From the NCBI GenBank assembly GCA_910577515.1, contig CAJTLW010000001.1, forward strand, positions 186,001 through 250,000: a stretch of 64,000 bases of DNA, read 5' to 3'. This document shows, one piece after another, positions 18,657 to 26,594 of this stretch. Position 1 is the stretch's first letter. The number at the start of each line of letters is the position of its first letter. The translations under genes and the position numbers were made by a program. Below the pieces are notes generated by a model. The model worked only from the letters and a program-made list of their open reading frames with translations. It was not told the DNA's origin and did not search any database. This stretch comes from an uncultured Vampirovibrio sp. (GTDB lineage Bacteria; Cyanobacteriota; Vampirovibrionia; Gastranaerophilales; Gastranaerophilaceae).

Positions 18657-18811
18657 GCAAAAAGGCGCTTCGGGTGGTGGGGTGAAGCGCCTTCTCGCTA
18701 ATCTTTCAAAGACATATGCAAACTTTGACGGGGTGGTGGAGGTGCCAAAGCTTGCGCCTTTGAAAATTCAAAGATACCGGTTAGGCATTGGCGGTGGTAA
18801 CCGATACCTTC
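18657..18811 (-). ncRNA. Candidate ~155-nt small RNA with three C-rich hairpin loops
   Basis: Read on the minus strand: hairpin A (arms 18798-18810 and 18771-18783, 13 bp, loop CCACCGCCAATGCC); hairpin B (arms 18746-18755 and 18718-18727, 10 bp, loop GCACCTCCACCACCCCGT); hairpin C (arms 18684-18693 and 18662-18671, 10 bp, loop ACCCCACCACCC) followed by UUUUU, a classic intrinsic terminator. All three plus-strand mismatches (two in A, one in B) become G-U wobbles on the minus strand, so minus is the RNA sense. A good promoter lies just upstream. Loop B contains CACCUCC, identical to the anti-Shine-Dalgarno of 16S rRNA, suggesting base-pairing with ribosome sites or titration of an RNA-binding protein. 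Function is inference; I do not recognise a known family. Confidence 0.7.
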
Positions 18812-18818
18812 AATAAGT

Positions 18819-18846
18819 ATTATAACAATCATAAAAATTTTTTCAA
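18819..18846 (-). promoter_or_regulatory. Promoter of the candidate small RNA
   Basis: On the minus strand TTGAAA (18846-18841), 16 nt, TATAAT (18824-18819). The start point would be near 18811, directly before the 5' arm of the first hairpin, and the promoter sits in the gap after the proC stop codon. Confidence 0.7.
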
Positions 18847-18863
18847 GAAAATATTTAAAAAAA

Positions 18864-19676
18864 TTAACCGCCAAGTTTTCTTGCTTTTTCCATAGTTCTT
18901 TTTATGGTTTTAAACAAGATTTCCTCAATGTTTGAATTTGAAAGAACATTGTTACCAACTTCCGTGCAGCCTCCGGGTGTTGTAACCGCTCTAATCAATT
19001 CTTCAGGTGTATCTGGCGTCTTAAACATCATTTTAGCAGACCCTAGGGCAGTTTGTGCCGATAATTCAAGGGCTGTTTTATAATCAAGGCCAAGCATTTT
19101 ACCGGCTTGTGCCATTTTTTCAATAATATAATAATAAAAAGCAGGGCCAGAGCCTGAAATGGCCGTTACAACATCAATATCTTTTTCATCAATATAAATT
19201 GCTCTGCCAAGTTTTGAAAACATATTATATACAAACTCTGCATCATAGTCGTACGCAAAAGACCCTTTGCACACAGCACTCATACCTTCTTCAACAAGGG
19301 CAGGGGTATTTGGCATAACCCTTACAACGCGGGTATTTGGAAGATTTTGTTCATAAAATTTTAAAGATACTCCAGCCAAAATTGAAATAACAAGATGATT
19401 TCTAATTTTATCCTTAATTTCATCAATTACATTTTTAATTACAAACGGTTTTGTAGCAATTAAAACTATGGAGGTTTTTGCCATAAGTTCTTCTAAAGAT
19501 GCAACAGGGGTAATATCAAGATTTTTGGATGAAAATTTCAAAGTATCCTGATTAACATCAAAACCGAGGATGTTTTCTTTTTTAATAAAACCCGATGTAA
19601 TAATTCCCTTAATAATGGCTGAAGCCATCTTGCCAAGACCGATAAAGCCGATTTTTTGTTCTGTCATGTCGTTCAT
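18864..19676 (-). CDS. proC: Pyrroline-5-carboxylate reductase
   Basis: Last step of proline synthesis, NAD(P)H-dependent. About 270 residues: Rossmann motif IGFIGLGKMASAIIKG, then ATKPF, VMPNTPALVEEGM, ISGSGPAFYYYIIEKMAQAG and VTTPGGCTEVG, all family-typical. The frame is open to a GTG at 19709, but that lies close to the expected transcription start; the ATG at 19676 or the one at 19667 follows an ACAGGAGA ribosome site and fits homologues better. Divergent from rpmH. The candidate small RNA starts just past its stop. Confidence 0.94.
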   Translation of the reverse strand: MNDMTEQKIGFIGLGKMASAIIKGIITSGFIKKENILGFDVNQDTLKFSSKNLDITPVASLEELMAKTSIVLIATKPFVIKNVIDEIKDKIRNHLVISILAGVSLKFYEQNLPNTRVVRVMPNTPALVEEGMSAVCKGSFAYDYDAEFVYNMFSKLGRAIYIDEKDIDVVTAISGSGPAFYYYIIEKMAQAGKMLGLDYKTALELSAQTALGSAKMMFKTPDTPEELIRAVTTPGGCTEVGNNVLSNSNIEEILFKTIKRTMEKARKLGG

Positions 19677-19702
19677 AATTTTACAATAATCTCCTGTTAA
19701 AC

Positions 19703-19731
19703 TTGACACCTGAATATGTCTAAACTATTAT
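19703..19731 (+). promoter_or_regulatory. Promoter of rpmH-rnpA
   Basis: TTGACA (19703-19708), 17 nt, TATTAT (19726-19731): close to the sigma-70 consensus, the best in the window. On the other strand a TATAAT (19732-19727) overlaps its -10 and probably serves proC, so the two promoters compete for the same DNA. Confidence 0.8.
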
Positions 19732-19771
19732 ATTTCATACTGATAATAGAAAAATGTCAAGGAGAAAATAA

Positions 19772-19924
19772 ATGCGTCGCACACTTGAAGGCACTAAAAG
19801 AAAAAGACAAAGAGTAAGCGGGTTTAGAGCAAGAATGGCAACACCTCAAGGTCAAAAAACCCTTAACAGAAGACGTGCTAAAGGTCGTCACAGTTTAGCT
19901 ATCACAGCAAAGAAACGTGCTTAA
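19772..19924 (+). CDS. rpmH: 50S ribosomal protein L34
   Basis: Fifty residues starting MRRTLEGTKRKRQRVSGF and continuing FRARMATPQGQKTLNRRRAKG, unmistakable L34. AAGGAG ribosome site 7 nt before the ATG. The stop codon overlaps the rnpA start by 8 nt. Too short for a typical ORF cutoff. Confidence 0.97.
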   Translation: MRRTLEGTKRKRQRVSGFRARMATPQGQKTLNRRRAKGRHSLAITAKKRA

Positions 19925-20279
19925 GGAAGATTTTAGATTAAAAAAGAACTCATCATTTAAGGCAACATATTCACAAAAAAGAATTGCCTCGGATGAGTTT
20001 TTTCTGTTATACGGCGGAAAAACCAAAGAAAATCCGGAATACTCAACAAAAATAGGTTTTGTTGTAAGTAAAAAAATTCACAAGCGCGCCGTTAAAAGAA
20101 ACAGAATAAAAAGACTTGCAAGAGAAGCAGTAAGGCTTAGTCTAAACAACAACGACGAGTTTCATAAATTTCAAAGTTTAATTTTTATGGCAAAAGAAGG
20201 AGCTTTGGATTTAGACTTTGAAAAAGCCCGATTAAGTGTTACAAAACTTATAAATAAATTAGCAAGAAAATTTATTTAG
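19917..20279 (+). CDS. rnpA: Ribonuclease P protein component
   Basis: Protein subunit of RNase P, which matures tRNA 5' ends. 120 residues; starts with GTG overlapping the end of rpmH, giving MLKEDFRLKKNSSFK, as in homologues. The conserved basic signature KRNRIKRLAREAVR is present. Unlike the usual order, yidD and yidC do not follow. Confidence 0.95.
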   Translation: MLKEDFRLKKNSSFKATYSQKRIASDEFFLLYGGKTKENPEYSTKIGFVVSKKIHKRAVKRNRIKRLAREAVRLSLNNNDEFHKFQSLIFMAKEGALDLDFEKARLSVTKLINKLARKFI

Positions 20280-20297
20280 GAGTATTATAAATCTATC

Positions 20298-21164
20298 ATG
20301 AATAGTTTACTTGAAGATTTTGCAGCGCACAAAAGTGACAAAATTCAAAAGCCAAATTTTGAAACCCGCATGGGTAGAGAGTTTCTTGCGTTTTATTTAA
20401 AAACAAGATTTAAGCAAATTATAAATTGGGATAAAAAAACTGGTCAAAATCTTTTCATTTCAATTAAAGATGATTTCATTGAAAGGTTTTTAGACAGGCT
20501 AATTAACGAACCCAAAGAAAGAATTTTAATCGGTATAACCGGCGAATCAGCTTCGGGCAAATCTACTATTTGTAAAGAAATTGCAGACAATGTTCAAAAA
20601 TTACGTCTTCCTGTAACACTTTTAAGTTCTGATAATTATTTTAATGATATTTCACATTTGATTAAAAAATACGGTGATTTTGATAAATTAAGGGATGCCG
20701 GATACGACGTTGATGCGCCTGAAAACTTTCAATTGGATTTAATGGCAAAAAATTTAGCTGAATTGAAAAACGGAAACGATATTTTAGCACCAAAATATTT
20801 GGTAAACGGCACAGGAGTAAGTGTTCCTTGCGGCTTGCCTGTTAAATCAAACAAAATTATTGTAATTGAAGGCATGGCAACTATGCTTGAGCCTGTAAAG
20901 AATTTGTTTGACATCAAAATTTATGTTGAAACTGATGACAGAATAAGAAAAAAACGTTTTATAGGACGCGCAAAAGATAGAAACCAAGATAAAGATAATG
21001 CACAAAAACATTGGGAATATGTGCTTTCAGCTGGTCAAAAATATGTTCAGCCATCAAAAGATGAGTGCGATATCATAGCATCTGGCGAATGCGATTTGGA
21101 ATATTTTTCAAAACTTTTAGAGTATATAAATCTTGCCACAAACAGCTTCTTGGAAGAAGTTTAG
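20298..21164 (+). CDS. Uridine kinase/phosphoribulokinase-like P-loop kinase
   Basis: 288 residues. An 80-residue N-terminal part of unknown fold precedes the kinase core. Walker A is GITGESASGKST near residue 78, followed by SSDNYFND (the PRK/uridine kinase DxY region) and VIEGMATML. The C-terminal KRFIGRAKDRNQDKDNA resembles the lid of uridine kinases. A nucleoside or sugar-phosphate kinase activity is likely; the true substrate is open. Follows rnpA by 18 nt and converges on the next gene with a 4-nt overlap. Confidence 0.75.
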   Translation: MNSLLEDFAAHKSDKIQKPNFETRMGREFLAFYLKTRFKQIINWDKKTGQNLFISIKDDFIERFLDRLINEPKERILIGITGESASGKSTICKEIADNVQKLRLPVTLLSSDNYFNDISHLIKKYGDFDKLRDAGYDVDAPENFQLDLMAKNLAELKNGNDILAPKYLVNGTGVSVPCGLPVKSNKIIVIEGMATMLEPVKNLFDIKIYVETDDRIRKKRFIGRAKDRNQDKDNAQKHWEYVLSAGQKYVQPSKDECDIIASGECDLEYFSKLLEYINLATNSFLEEV

Positions 21165-21685
21165 ATTTTAAAATACTTTTTAATATCTGCAACAAGAGGT
21201 TTTGTGTTTTGCTGAAGAGTAGCAAAATCAAGACTATTGTCTATTTTATAATTCCAGCCCGTGTAATTATCAAGTGCAACTTCCGTTAAATCGTTTTCGT
21301 TTGTAATAATCCCGCGAGCTTTGCGTGCATCAAGCGAGGCTTCTACTCTTATCATATAGGCATTATTGGCTTTAAATATATCTAATTCATGTTCAAGCCT
21401 TAAATCAGGAACGATGGTATCTTCTTTCATATTCAAGATAACATTCAGCCAATAGTCAGGATTCTGTTTTCTCCCCCAATCACCAAGCTCTATAAGCCCT
21501 GTTCTGTATTTTGATTTATCAGCCTCAATCTCTTCATAGGTAAGCCCGTTTTGCTTGCCATACATTATCTTTATGGCATCACCTATGCCTATTCTTTTAA
21601 AACTTTTGAATTCTTCCAGCAAAAGCTTTGCTACAGTGTCTTTACCAGAGTATTGTTTTCCTGATAATACAATTAATCTTTTCAT
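21161..21685 (-). CDS. Nucleotide-kinase-like P-loop protein
   Basis: 174 residues from the ATG at 21685 (MKRLIVLSGKQYSGKDTVAK); the frame continues to 21733 but that extension would overlap the candidate peptide upstream and is hydrophobic junk. The P-loop SGKQYSGKDT with Asp after Lys resembles dNMP kinases of the phage T4 gp1 type and phosphomevalonate kinase-like folds. WGRKQNPDYWLNVIL is typical of that group. Substrate unproven. Confidence 0.7.
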   Translation of the reverse strand: MKRLIVLSGKQYSGKDTVAKLLLEEFKSFKRIGIGDAIKIMYGKQNGLTYEEIEADKSKYRTGLIELGDWGRKQNPDYWLNVILNMKEDTIVPDLRLEHELDIFKANNAYMIRVEASLDARKARGIITNENDLTEVALDNYTGWNYKIDNSLDFATLQQNTKPLVADIKKYFKI

Positions 21686-21708
21686 ACAGATTATTATATT
21701 ACAAAATG

Positions 21709-21831
21709 CTATATAAAAAGTAAAAATCCGCAAAAATACTTTTGCGGATTGATAAAATTTTCTCCATAAAGTCCGTAGCCGTTAAGCCCAATATATTTTT
21801 TACAGAAAAAACACTTTACCTTATTTATCAC
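21709..21831 (-). CDS. Candidate 40-residue zinc-finger-like peptide
   Basis: GTG start, TAG stop, reading MINKVKCFFCKKYIGLNGYG and then LYGENFINPQKYFCGFLLFI. The CxxC pair at residues 7 and 10 and the later FCG cysteine suggest a small zinc-binding knuckle, and the composition looks coding. It lies 23 nt upstream of the nucleotide-kinase-like gene. Against it: no clear ribosome site, and a hairpin with a following T-run (21725-21750) lies within the frame, which could instead be a terminator or attenuator of an unannotated leader. Confidence 0.35.
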   Translation of the reverse strand: MINKVKCFFCKKYIGLNGYGLYGENFINPQKYFCGFLLFI

Positions 21832-21956
21832 TTATCACATTTATATAAAAACATTTAGTATATACAAATTGCATAGAAAGTATATATCTTTACAAAACTT
21901 AATAAATGTTAGCAAAAATAGCAATCTTTGTTAAGAAATTTTTTTTATTAACGTGT

Positions 21957-22002
21957 AAGAGATTTTAAAACACCAAGAGATTAGAAAACCACACGAGAGA
22001 TT
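21957..22002 (+). repeat. Three tandem AGAGATT boxes in the leader of the coiled-coil gene
   Basis: AAGAGATT at 21957-21964 and 21975-21982, and GAGATT at 21997-22002: spacing 18 then 20 nt, each followed by an A-rich stretch. They lie 30-75 nt before the ATG at 22031. They may be binding sites for a regulator or an RNA-level element. The rest of 21832-22030 is AT-rich without a gene I can support. Confidence 0.45.
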
Positions 22003-22030
22003 TACTAAATAACTTTAGGAGAGTACAACT

Positions 22031-22522
22031 ATGGGCTGGGTAACATTATCACTCAGAAAAATGGCCCTGAAGCAAAGGGTATCAAACCTTGAATACCGTC
22101 TTGTTCAGATAAGCCAACAACAGCAAACACTTGCTAACCAATCATCATACGCTCAAAGATATATGGGCGCTATGCAAAATCAAAGCATGATGCAATTGAA
22201 TGTTGACCGCCTAAATTATTTAAAAGATGCAAGAAATAATTTCTCTTCTGGTGATGCCTCTGATTATCAATCTCAACTCGATCTTCAAACAGCTTTGGAT
22301 GAAATAAATCTAAATTATCAATTTGAACAAATGAATATGGAATCAGTATTCCAGGCGCAGGAAGATTCTATGTTAAAAGAGGTTAATGCTCAACAACAGC
22401 AATTAGAGCTTGAACAGGAACAAATTCAAACACAACTAGCTGCAGCACAGGCAGAATTAGAAAGCCTTGATTCAGCAATAACAAACGATATTAAAAACAA
22501 TGCAATCAAATTAACTTCATAA
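22031..22522 (+). CDS. Unknown Gln-rich coiled-coil protein
   Basis: 163 residues starting MGWVTLSLRKMALKQRVSNL. A short amphipathic N-terminus, then a long helix rich in Gln, Glu and Leu, with a clear coiled-coil near residues 115-150 (QQQQLELEQEQIQ and similar). No signal peptide or membrane helix. AGGAGAG ribosome site before the ATG and its own terminator after. Not recognised; the layout suggests a highly expressed single gene, possibly structural or part of a secretion-like assembly, but that is only a guess. Confidence 0.7.
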   Translation: MGWVTLSLRKMALKQRVSNLEYRLVQISQQQQTLANQSSYAQRYMGAMQNQSMMQLNVDRLNYLKDARNNFSSGDASDYQSQLDLQTALDEINLNYQFEQMNMESVFQAQEDSMLKEVNAQQQQLELEQEQIQTQLAAAQAELESLDSAITNDIKNNAIKLTS

Positions 22523-22576
22523 AATAAGCATAAAAGTTAAACAAAATAACGGATAGGGAAAATAGGTTTATAGTAT

Positions 22577-22622
22577 GCCTGAAATTAAGGTGCATTTGCA
22601 CCTTGATATTCAGGCTTTTTAT
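22577..22622 (+). terminator. Intrinsic terminator of the coiled-coil gene
   Basis: Two-part stem: GCCTGAA (22577-22583) with TTCAGGC (22609-22615), and inside it AAGGTGCA with TGCACCTT, followed by a T-run. The remaining gap to 22827 contains a 9-bp inverted repeat AAACCCGGA/TCCGGGTTT (22656-22716) but no supportable gene. Confidence 0.85.
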
Positions 22623-22814
22623 TTTATATCGGCATTAATAAAAAATTGCAAAATAAAACCCGGATTTTAGAAAGATGACAAAATTCATTGCATTTTTTCC
22701 TTATTTTTCCGGGTTTGAACAGTAGCAAATACGGCATTACCCAATAAGACGATATTCAGTTTAAAAAGTTTCCTTTTTGCAAAAATAAACCCGCCAATTA
22801 AAAATTGTTTAAAG

Positions 22815-22820
22815 TATAAT
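22815..22820 (+). promoter_or_regulatory. -10 of the GlcD-like gene (leaderless)
   Basis: Perfect TATAAT ending 7 nt before the ATG at 22828; the gap is T-rich with no ribosome site. No clear -35. Confidence 0.5.
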
Positions 22821-22827
22821 AGTTTTT

Positions 22828-24198
22828 ATGCGAAAGTTTATAGATGATATCAAAAAATTAAATATAAAATTTTTGGATAAAAAAGAAGATATTTATCCTT
22901 ATGCTTTTGATACAGCCCCTTTAAAAAAAGAAGTAGAGTTGCCTTTTTGTGTTGTTTTTCCAAAAGATACAAACGATGTACAAAAAATAGTTAAATTGGC
23001 CAATAAATTTAAGCTAAACATAGTACCAAGGGGCGCTGCAACATGTCATACTTCAGGGTGCAAACCTGATAGAAATTCTGTTGTTATTCACCTTTCTTTA
23101 ATGAATAAAATCATAGAAATTAATAAAGAAGATTTAACTGCTAAGGTTAAACCTTACGTTACCGTTAAAGAATTGCAAAAAGAAGCAGAAAAAGCAGGTC
23201 TTTTTTTTCCTCCTGACCCTTCAAATTTAGCAGTTTCAACAGTTGGCGGGGCTGTTGCCTTGTCTTCAGGAGGCCCAAGGGCTTTTAAATACGGAACAAC
23301 AAAAGATTATGTTATAAATTTAGAGGTAGTGCTTCCAACGGGGGAAATTCTTCAGACGGGGTCAAATGTTGCAAAAAACGTGACAGGATACAATTTAACC
23401 CAACTTTTTACAGGGTCTGAAGGAACACTTGGGATAATAACCGAAATAACATTCAGGCTAATCCCAAAACCAGATAAGAGGCTTGTTACTTTGTGTTACT
23501 TTGACAGCATTTTAGATGCTACACGCGCTGTAAATAATATCATAAATGCACTAATTGTGCCTTCTACATTAGATTTGCTTGATAAAAATACGCTTTCAAC
23601 TATTGAAAAATATAACCCAACAGGGTTTATTGAAGAAAAAGAAGCGGCGCTTTTGATTGAAATAGACGGTTCTGAAGCCAAAATTAGGGAAGATAATGAA
23701 AAATTATACACAGTACTTCAAAATTCAGGCGCCGTAAAAATAATTCAAAGCAAAAACGAAGAAGATAATGAAAACATCTGGAAGGCAAGAAGAAGCGCTT
23801 ATGCTTGCGTTACAAAATTAAAGCCAAATGTAGCAACGGAAGATGTAGTTGTAAATAGAAGTAAAATTTTGCCTCTTGTTGAAGGTATTCAGAAAATTTG
23901 TACAAGATATAATATGCTAGTCTGCATTATGGGGCATGCAGGAGACGGTAACATTCACCCGAATTTTGCACTTGATTTAGAAAATGAAGAAGAAAAGAAA
24001 AACTTTGAACTTGTTAAAAAAGAACTTTTTGAATTGGCAGTTTCCTTGGGGGGAAGCTTATCTGGAGAGCATGGAATAGGCTCTGAAAAAAAACCTTATC
24101 TTGAGATGGCACTTAACCCTGTCACTTTAAAATATATGAAAAAAATAAAAGAACTTTTCGACCCTGATAATATTATGAACAATGGAAAGATATTTTAA
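22828..24198 (+). CDS. FAD-linked oxidase, GlcD / D-lactate dehydrogenase type
   Basis: 456 residues. N-terminal FAD-binding (PCMH) domain: PRGAATCHTSGCKP, GGAVALSSGGPRAFKYG and LFTGSEGTLGIITEITFR. C-terminal FAD-oxidase domain: MGHAGDGNIHPNF with conserved histidines and LSGEHGIGSEKK. Such enzymes oxidise D-2-hydroxy acids such as glycolate or D-lactate, passing electrons to a quinone or an electron-transfer flavoprotein. No GlcE/F partner is present. Overlaps the MATE gene by 17 nt. Confidence 0.92.
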   Translation: MRKFIDDIKKLNIKFLDKKEDIYPYAFDTAPLKKEVELPFCVVFPKDTNDVQKIVKLANKFKLNIVPRGAATCHTSGCKPDRNSVVIHLSLMNKIIEINKEDLTAKVKPYVTVKELQKEAEKAGLFFPPDPSNLAVSTVGGAVALSSGGPRAFKYGTTKDYVINLEVVLPTGEILQTGSNVAKNVTGYNLTQLFTGSEGTLGIITEITFRLIPKPDKRLVTLCYFDSILDATRAVNNIINALIVPSTLDLLDKNTLSTIEKYNPTGFIEEKEAALLIEIDGSEAKIREDNEKLYTVLQNSGAVKIIQSKNEEDNENIWKARRSAYACVTKLKPNVATEDVVVNRSKILPLVEGIQKICTRYNMLVCIMGHAGDGNIHPNFALDLENEEEKKNFELVKKELFELAVSLGGSLSGEHGIGSEKKPYLEMALNPVTLKYMKKIKELFDPDNIMNNGKIF

Positions 24199-25543
24199 AA
24201 CAAAAAAAATGATTGCATTAACAAACAAAATTACAGAATATAAAGACTACGCCAAACAATTAATAGAATTATCTATTCCTATTATTCTGGGTAATGTAGG
24301 AAATATGCTAATTGGTGTAGGAGATGTGATTGTTGCAGGAAGGCACAGTACGGTAACGCTTGCAGCCATAAGTATTGCAAGTGCTATTTTTATGACATTT
24401 TTAATAGCAGGCATCGGCTTTATGGCAAGCATTTCTCCTGTAGTATCAAACCTTCGGGGGCAAAGAATCCCATCTAAAAACCTTTTCAGGGTAACAACTG
24501 TTTATTCGCTTTTAATAGGGTTTTTATTTTTTATTTTAATAAGGTTAATTATTCCGCTTGTACCTTATATGAATTTAGCGGATAACCTTGCATATTATGT
24601 TGTTGAATATCTTGAAATTTCAAGCTGGGGTACATTTGCAGGACTTTTATTTGTTGCTTTTAAAGAATTTCTACAGGCGTATGAGATAGTTGTATTTCCA
24701 AATTTAATAGTTGTTGGAGCAATATTTTTAAATGTATTTTTAAATATCGTTCTTGTTTTTGGGTATTTCGGCTTTCCTGAGCTTGGGGTAAAAGGATTAG
24801 CTATTGCGAGCTTAATTGTAAGATGGCTTATGGCAATCATCCTTTTTATCTATTGCATGCCGTTTTTAAAATGCAAAACCGCAAAATATAGAAGCTATAT
24901 TAAAGATTTAATTAAAACAGGCTGGCCTATTTCACTTGCTATGTTTTTTGAATTCTTGGGATTTAATATAACAGCGGTTTTAGTTGGAAAATTTTCAGCA
25001 GTGTATGCTGCCTGTCACAATATTATTGTAACCATGACAGGAACAACCTATATGATTCCTTTATCTATTTCAAACGCCGCTGCAATAAAGGTAGGCTTTG
25101 CAAACGGTGAAAGAAATATGCAGAATATAAAAAGGTACGCCCTTACAGGATATATCTTAATTATAGGGTATATGCTTTTAAATATGGTGATGTACGGGGC
25201 TTTTCCTACCCAATTGCTTAAGATTTTCACAAAAGACCCCGAAGTTATTCAAACATGCCTGCCTGTTTTTGGTATAGTTTTATGTTTCTTATTATTTGAC
25301 GGCCTGCAATGCGCCTGCGTTGGCGCTCTTAAGGGGTTAAAAGAAACAAAACCCATAATGTGGACAATGGCTTTTGCATATTTAATTGTAAGTATTCCTA
25401 CAGGCTGTTTTATGGCCTATAAATACAATATTGTTTTAAATGGTTTCTGGGCAGGGCTTGCTTTGGGTATTATCTTTGCCTGCATCATTTCAAATACAAT
25501 ACTTATTAGAAAAATCAACAAAATATCAAAAGAATACAACTAA
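24182..25543 (+). CDS. MATE-family efflux transporter
   Basis: 453 residues, about 12 membrane helices in two halves. Begins LIELSIPIILGNVGNMLIG..DVIVAG, the classic MATE opening, and the second half repeats it (KTGWPISLAMFFEFLGFN). Exports drugs or metabolites in exchange for Na+ or H+. Translation may start at 24182 or at the ATG at 24209. Ends converging on thiE with a 4-nt overlap. Confidence 0.92.
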   Translation: MERYFKTKKMIALTNKITEYKDYAKQLIELSIPIILGNVGNMLIGVGDVIVAGRHSTVTLAAISIASAIFMTFLIAGIGFMASISPVVSNLRGQRIPSKNLFRVTTVYSLLIGFLFFILIRLIIPLVPYMNLADNLAYYVVEYLEISSWGTFAGLLFVAFKEFLQAYEIVVFPNLIVVGAIFLNVFLNIVLVFGYFGFPELGVKGLAIASLIVRWLMAIILFIYCMPFLKCKTAKYRSYIKDLIKTGWPISLAMFFEFLGFNITAVLVGKFSAVYAACHNIIVTMTGTTYMIPLSISNAAAIKVGFANGERNMQNIKRYALTGYILIIGYMLLNMVMYGAFPTQLLKIFTKDPEVIQTCLPVFGIVLCFLLFDGLQCACVGALKGLKETKPIMWTMAFAYLIVSIPTGCFMAYKYNIVLNGFWAGLALGIIFACIISNTILIRKINKISKEYN

Positions 25544-26550
25544 GGAAGTTTTGATAAGAATTTTTCAATATTTTCCTTAGGCGTAGTGCTGTTCATAATG
25601 GCGCGCACTACTGCAACCCTTGCAGCGCCAGCTTTTACAACATCATCTATATTATCAGGCTCAATTGAACCAATTGCAAAAAATGGAATACTGACATTTT
25701 CACCTGCCCATCTGACATAATCAAGACCAACAGGAATTCTTCCGGGTTTAGTCGGCGTTTTAAACACGGGGCCAACCCCAATATAATCAGCCCCGTCTTC
25801 TTGAGCCTTTATAGCATCATCAGGGCAGTGGGTTGAAATTCCAATTATAAATTCATCTCCTAAAATTTCACGGGCAGCTTTTAAAGAGATATCATCCTGC
25901 CCTAAATGCACACCATCAGCTTTAACAATTTTTGCTATATCAATTCTGTCATTTACTATAAATAGTGCATTAAAATTGCTTGAAAGTTCTCTTATTTTAT
26001 ATCCTAATTCTATAATTTCTTTGGCAGGGCGGTTTTTTTCCCTGAGCTGAATAATATCCACTCCGTTTTTTAGCGCAAGAGCAACTCTATCCAAAAATTC
26101 ATCATCAGATTTAAAAGCATCAGAATTTGTCACAAGATACAGTTTTCTTTTATCAAGTAAATATTTTTTTATGTTCATTTTTATTCCTTCAAACATTTCT
26201 TTTTCAATTGTGTAGCTTTCATATCTTAAACTATCTTCAAGCCCGCCGTATTCAGCAAGCATTCTTAAAGATTGCTGCAGCCTTTTTATATTAGATTTAA
26301 AAATATTTTCAATATTCAAAGTGCGGGAAGCTTTTGTTTTGTTTTCAATATCAACCCCGACATCATTTTCTGTATCTCTTGATTTTAAAAGTTCAATATA
26401 TTTATTATCAAAAAAATTACAAATAAAATGACGCATATTTTTTAATTTTTCACAAAGTTTTTTATCATCAAGATAAAATCTTGCTATTTCTTCAAGTGCG
26501 CGAAGTGCTTCCGTTGCCCTGTTTATATTTACATCAATTATTCTTTTCAA
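25540..26550 (-). CDS. thiE: Thiamine-phosphate synthase with N-terminal ThiD2 domain
   Basis: 336 residues. The first ~125 (MKRIIDVNINRATEALRALE, later RLQQSLRMLAEYG) match the ThiD2 domain, an HMP-phosphate kinase; the rest is ThiE: LYLVTNSD, QLREKN, FIVNDRIDIAKIVKADGVHLGQDD and GADYIGVGPVF. One protein therefore probably phosphorylates HMP-P and joins it to the thiazole unit. The fusion is known in Cyanobacteria and some other phyla. TTG start set by an AAAGGG ribosome site. Confidence 0.93.
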   Translation of the reverse strand: MKRIIDVNINRATEALRALEEIARFYLDDKKLCEKLKNMRHFICNFFDNKYIELLKSRDTENDVGVDIENKTKASRTLNIENIFKSNIKRLQQSLRMLAEYGGLEDSLRYESYTIEKEMFEGIKMNIKKYLLDKRKLYLVTNSDAFKSDDEFLDRVALALKNGVDIIQLREKNRPAKEIIELGYKIRELSSNFNALFIVNDRIDIAKIVKADGVHLGQDDISLKAAREILGDEFIIGISTHCPDDAIKAQEDGADYIGVGPVFKTPTKPGRIPVGLDYVRWAGENVSIPFFAIGSIEPDNIDDVVKAGAARVAVVRAIMNSTTPKENIEKFLSKLP

Positions 26551-26561
26551 ATTAGAACCCT

Positions 26562-26589
26562 TTGATAATTGCCAATGTGATTATATAAC
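26562..26589 (+). promoter_or_regulatory. Promoter of the ECF sigma factor gene
   Basis: TTGATA (26562-26567), 16 nt, TATAAC (26584-26589). The expected start falls at about 26596, on the ATG at 26595. Confidence 0.45.
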
Positions 26590-26594
26590 AAAGA

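Noticed and set aside
18662..18810. Plus-strand reading of the three hairpins (G-rich GGTGG loops, CsrB-like)
   Set aside because: The stems have A-C mismatches on the plus strand that become G-U pairs on the minus strand, and promoter and U-run polarity also favour minus.
21725..21750. Hairpin AATCCGCAAAA-ATAC-TTTTGCGGATT as a terminator
   Set aside because: Followed by T on the minus strand, but no minus-strand gene ends there other than the candidate 40-residue frame, which contains it; left as an alternative reading only.
22656..22716. Inverted repeat AAACCCGGA / TCCGGGTTT as an RNA or mobile element end
   Set aside because: The 43-nt loop, 9-bp stem and lack of flanking duplication give no support.
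22697..22827. Minus-strand open stretch reading KQFLIGGFIFAKRK and on to KNKEKMQ
   Set aside because: No ATG, GTG or TTG at a plausible position and no ribosome site; could be a decayed gene remnant, not reported.
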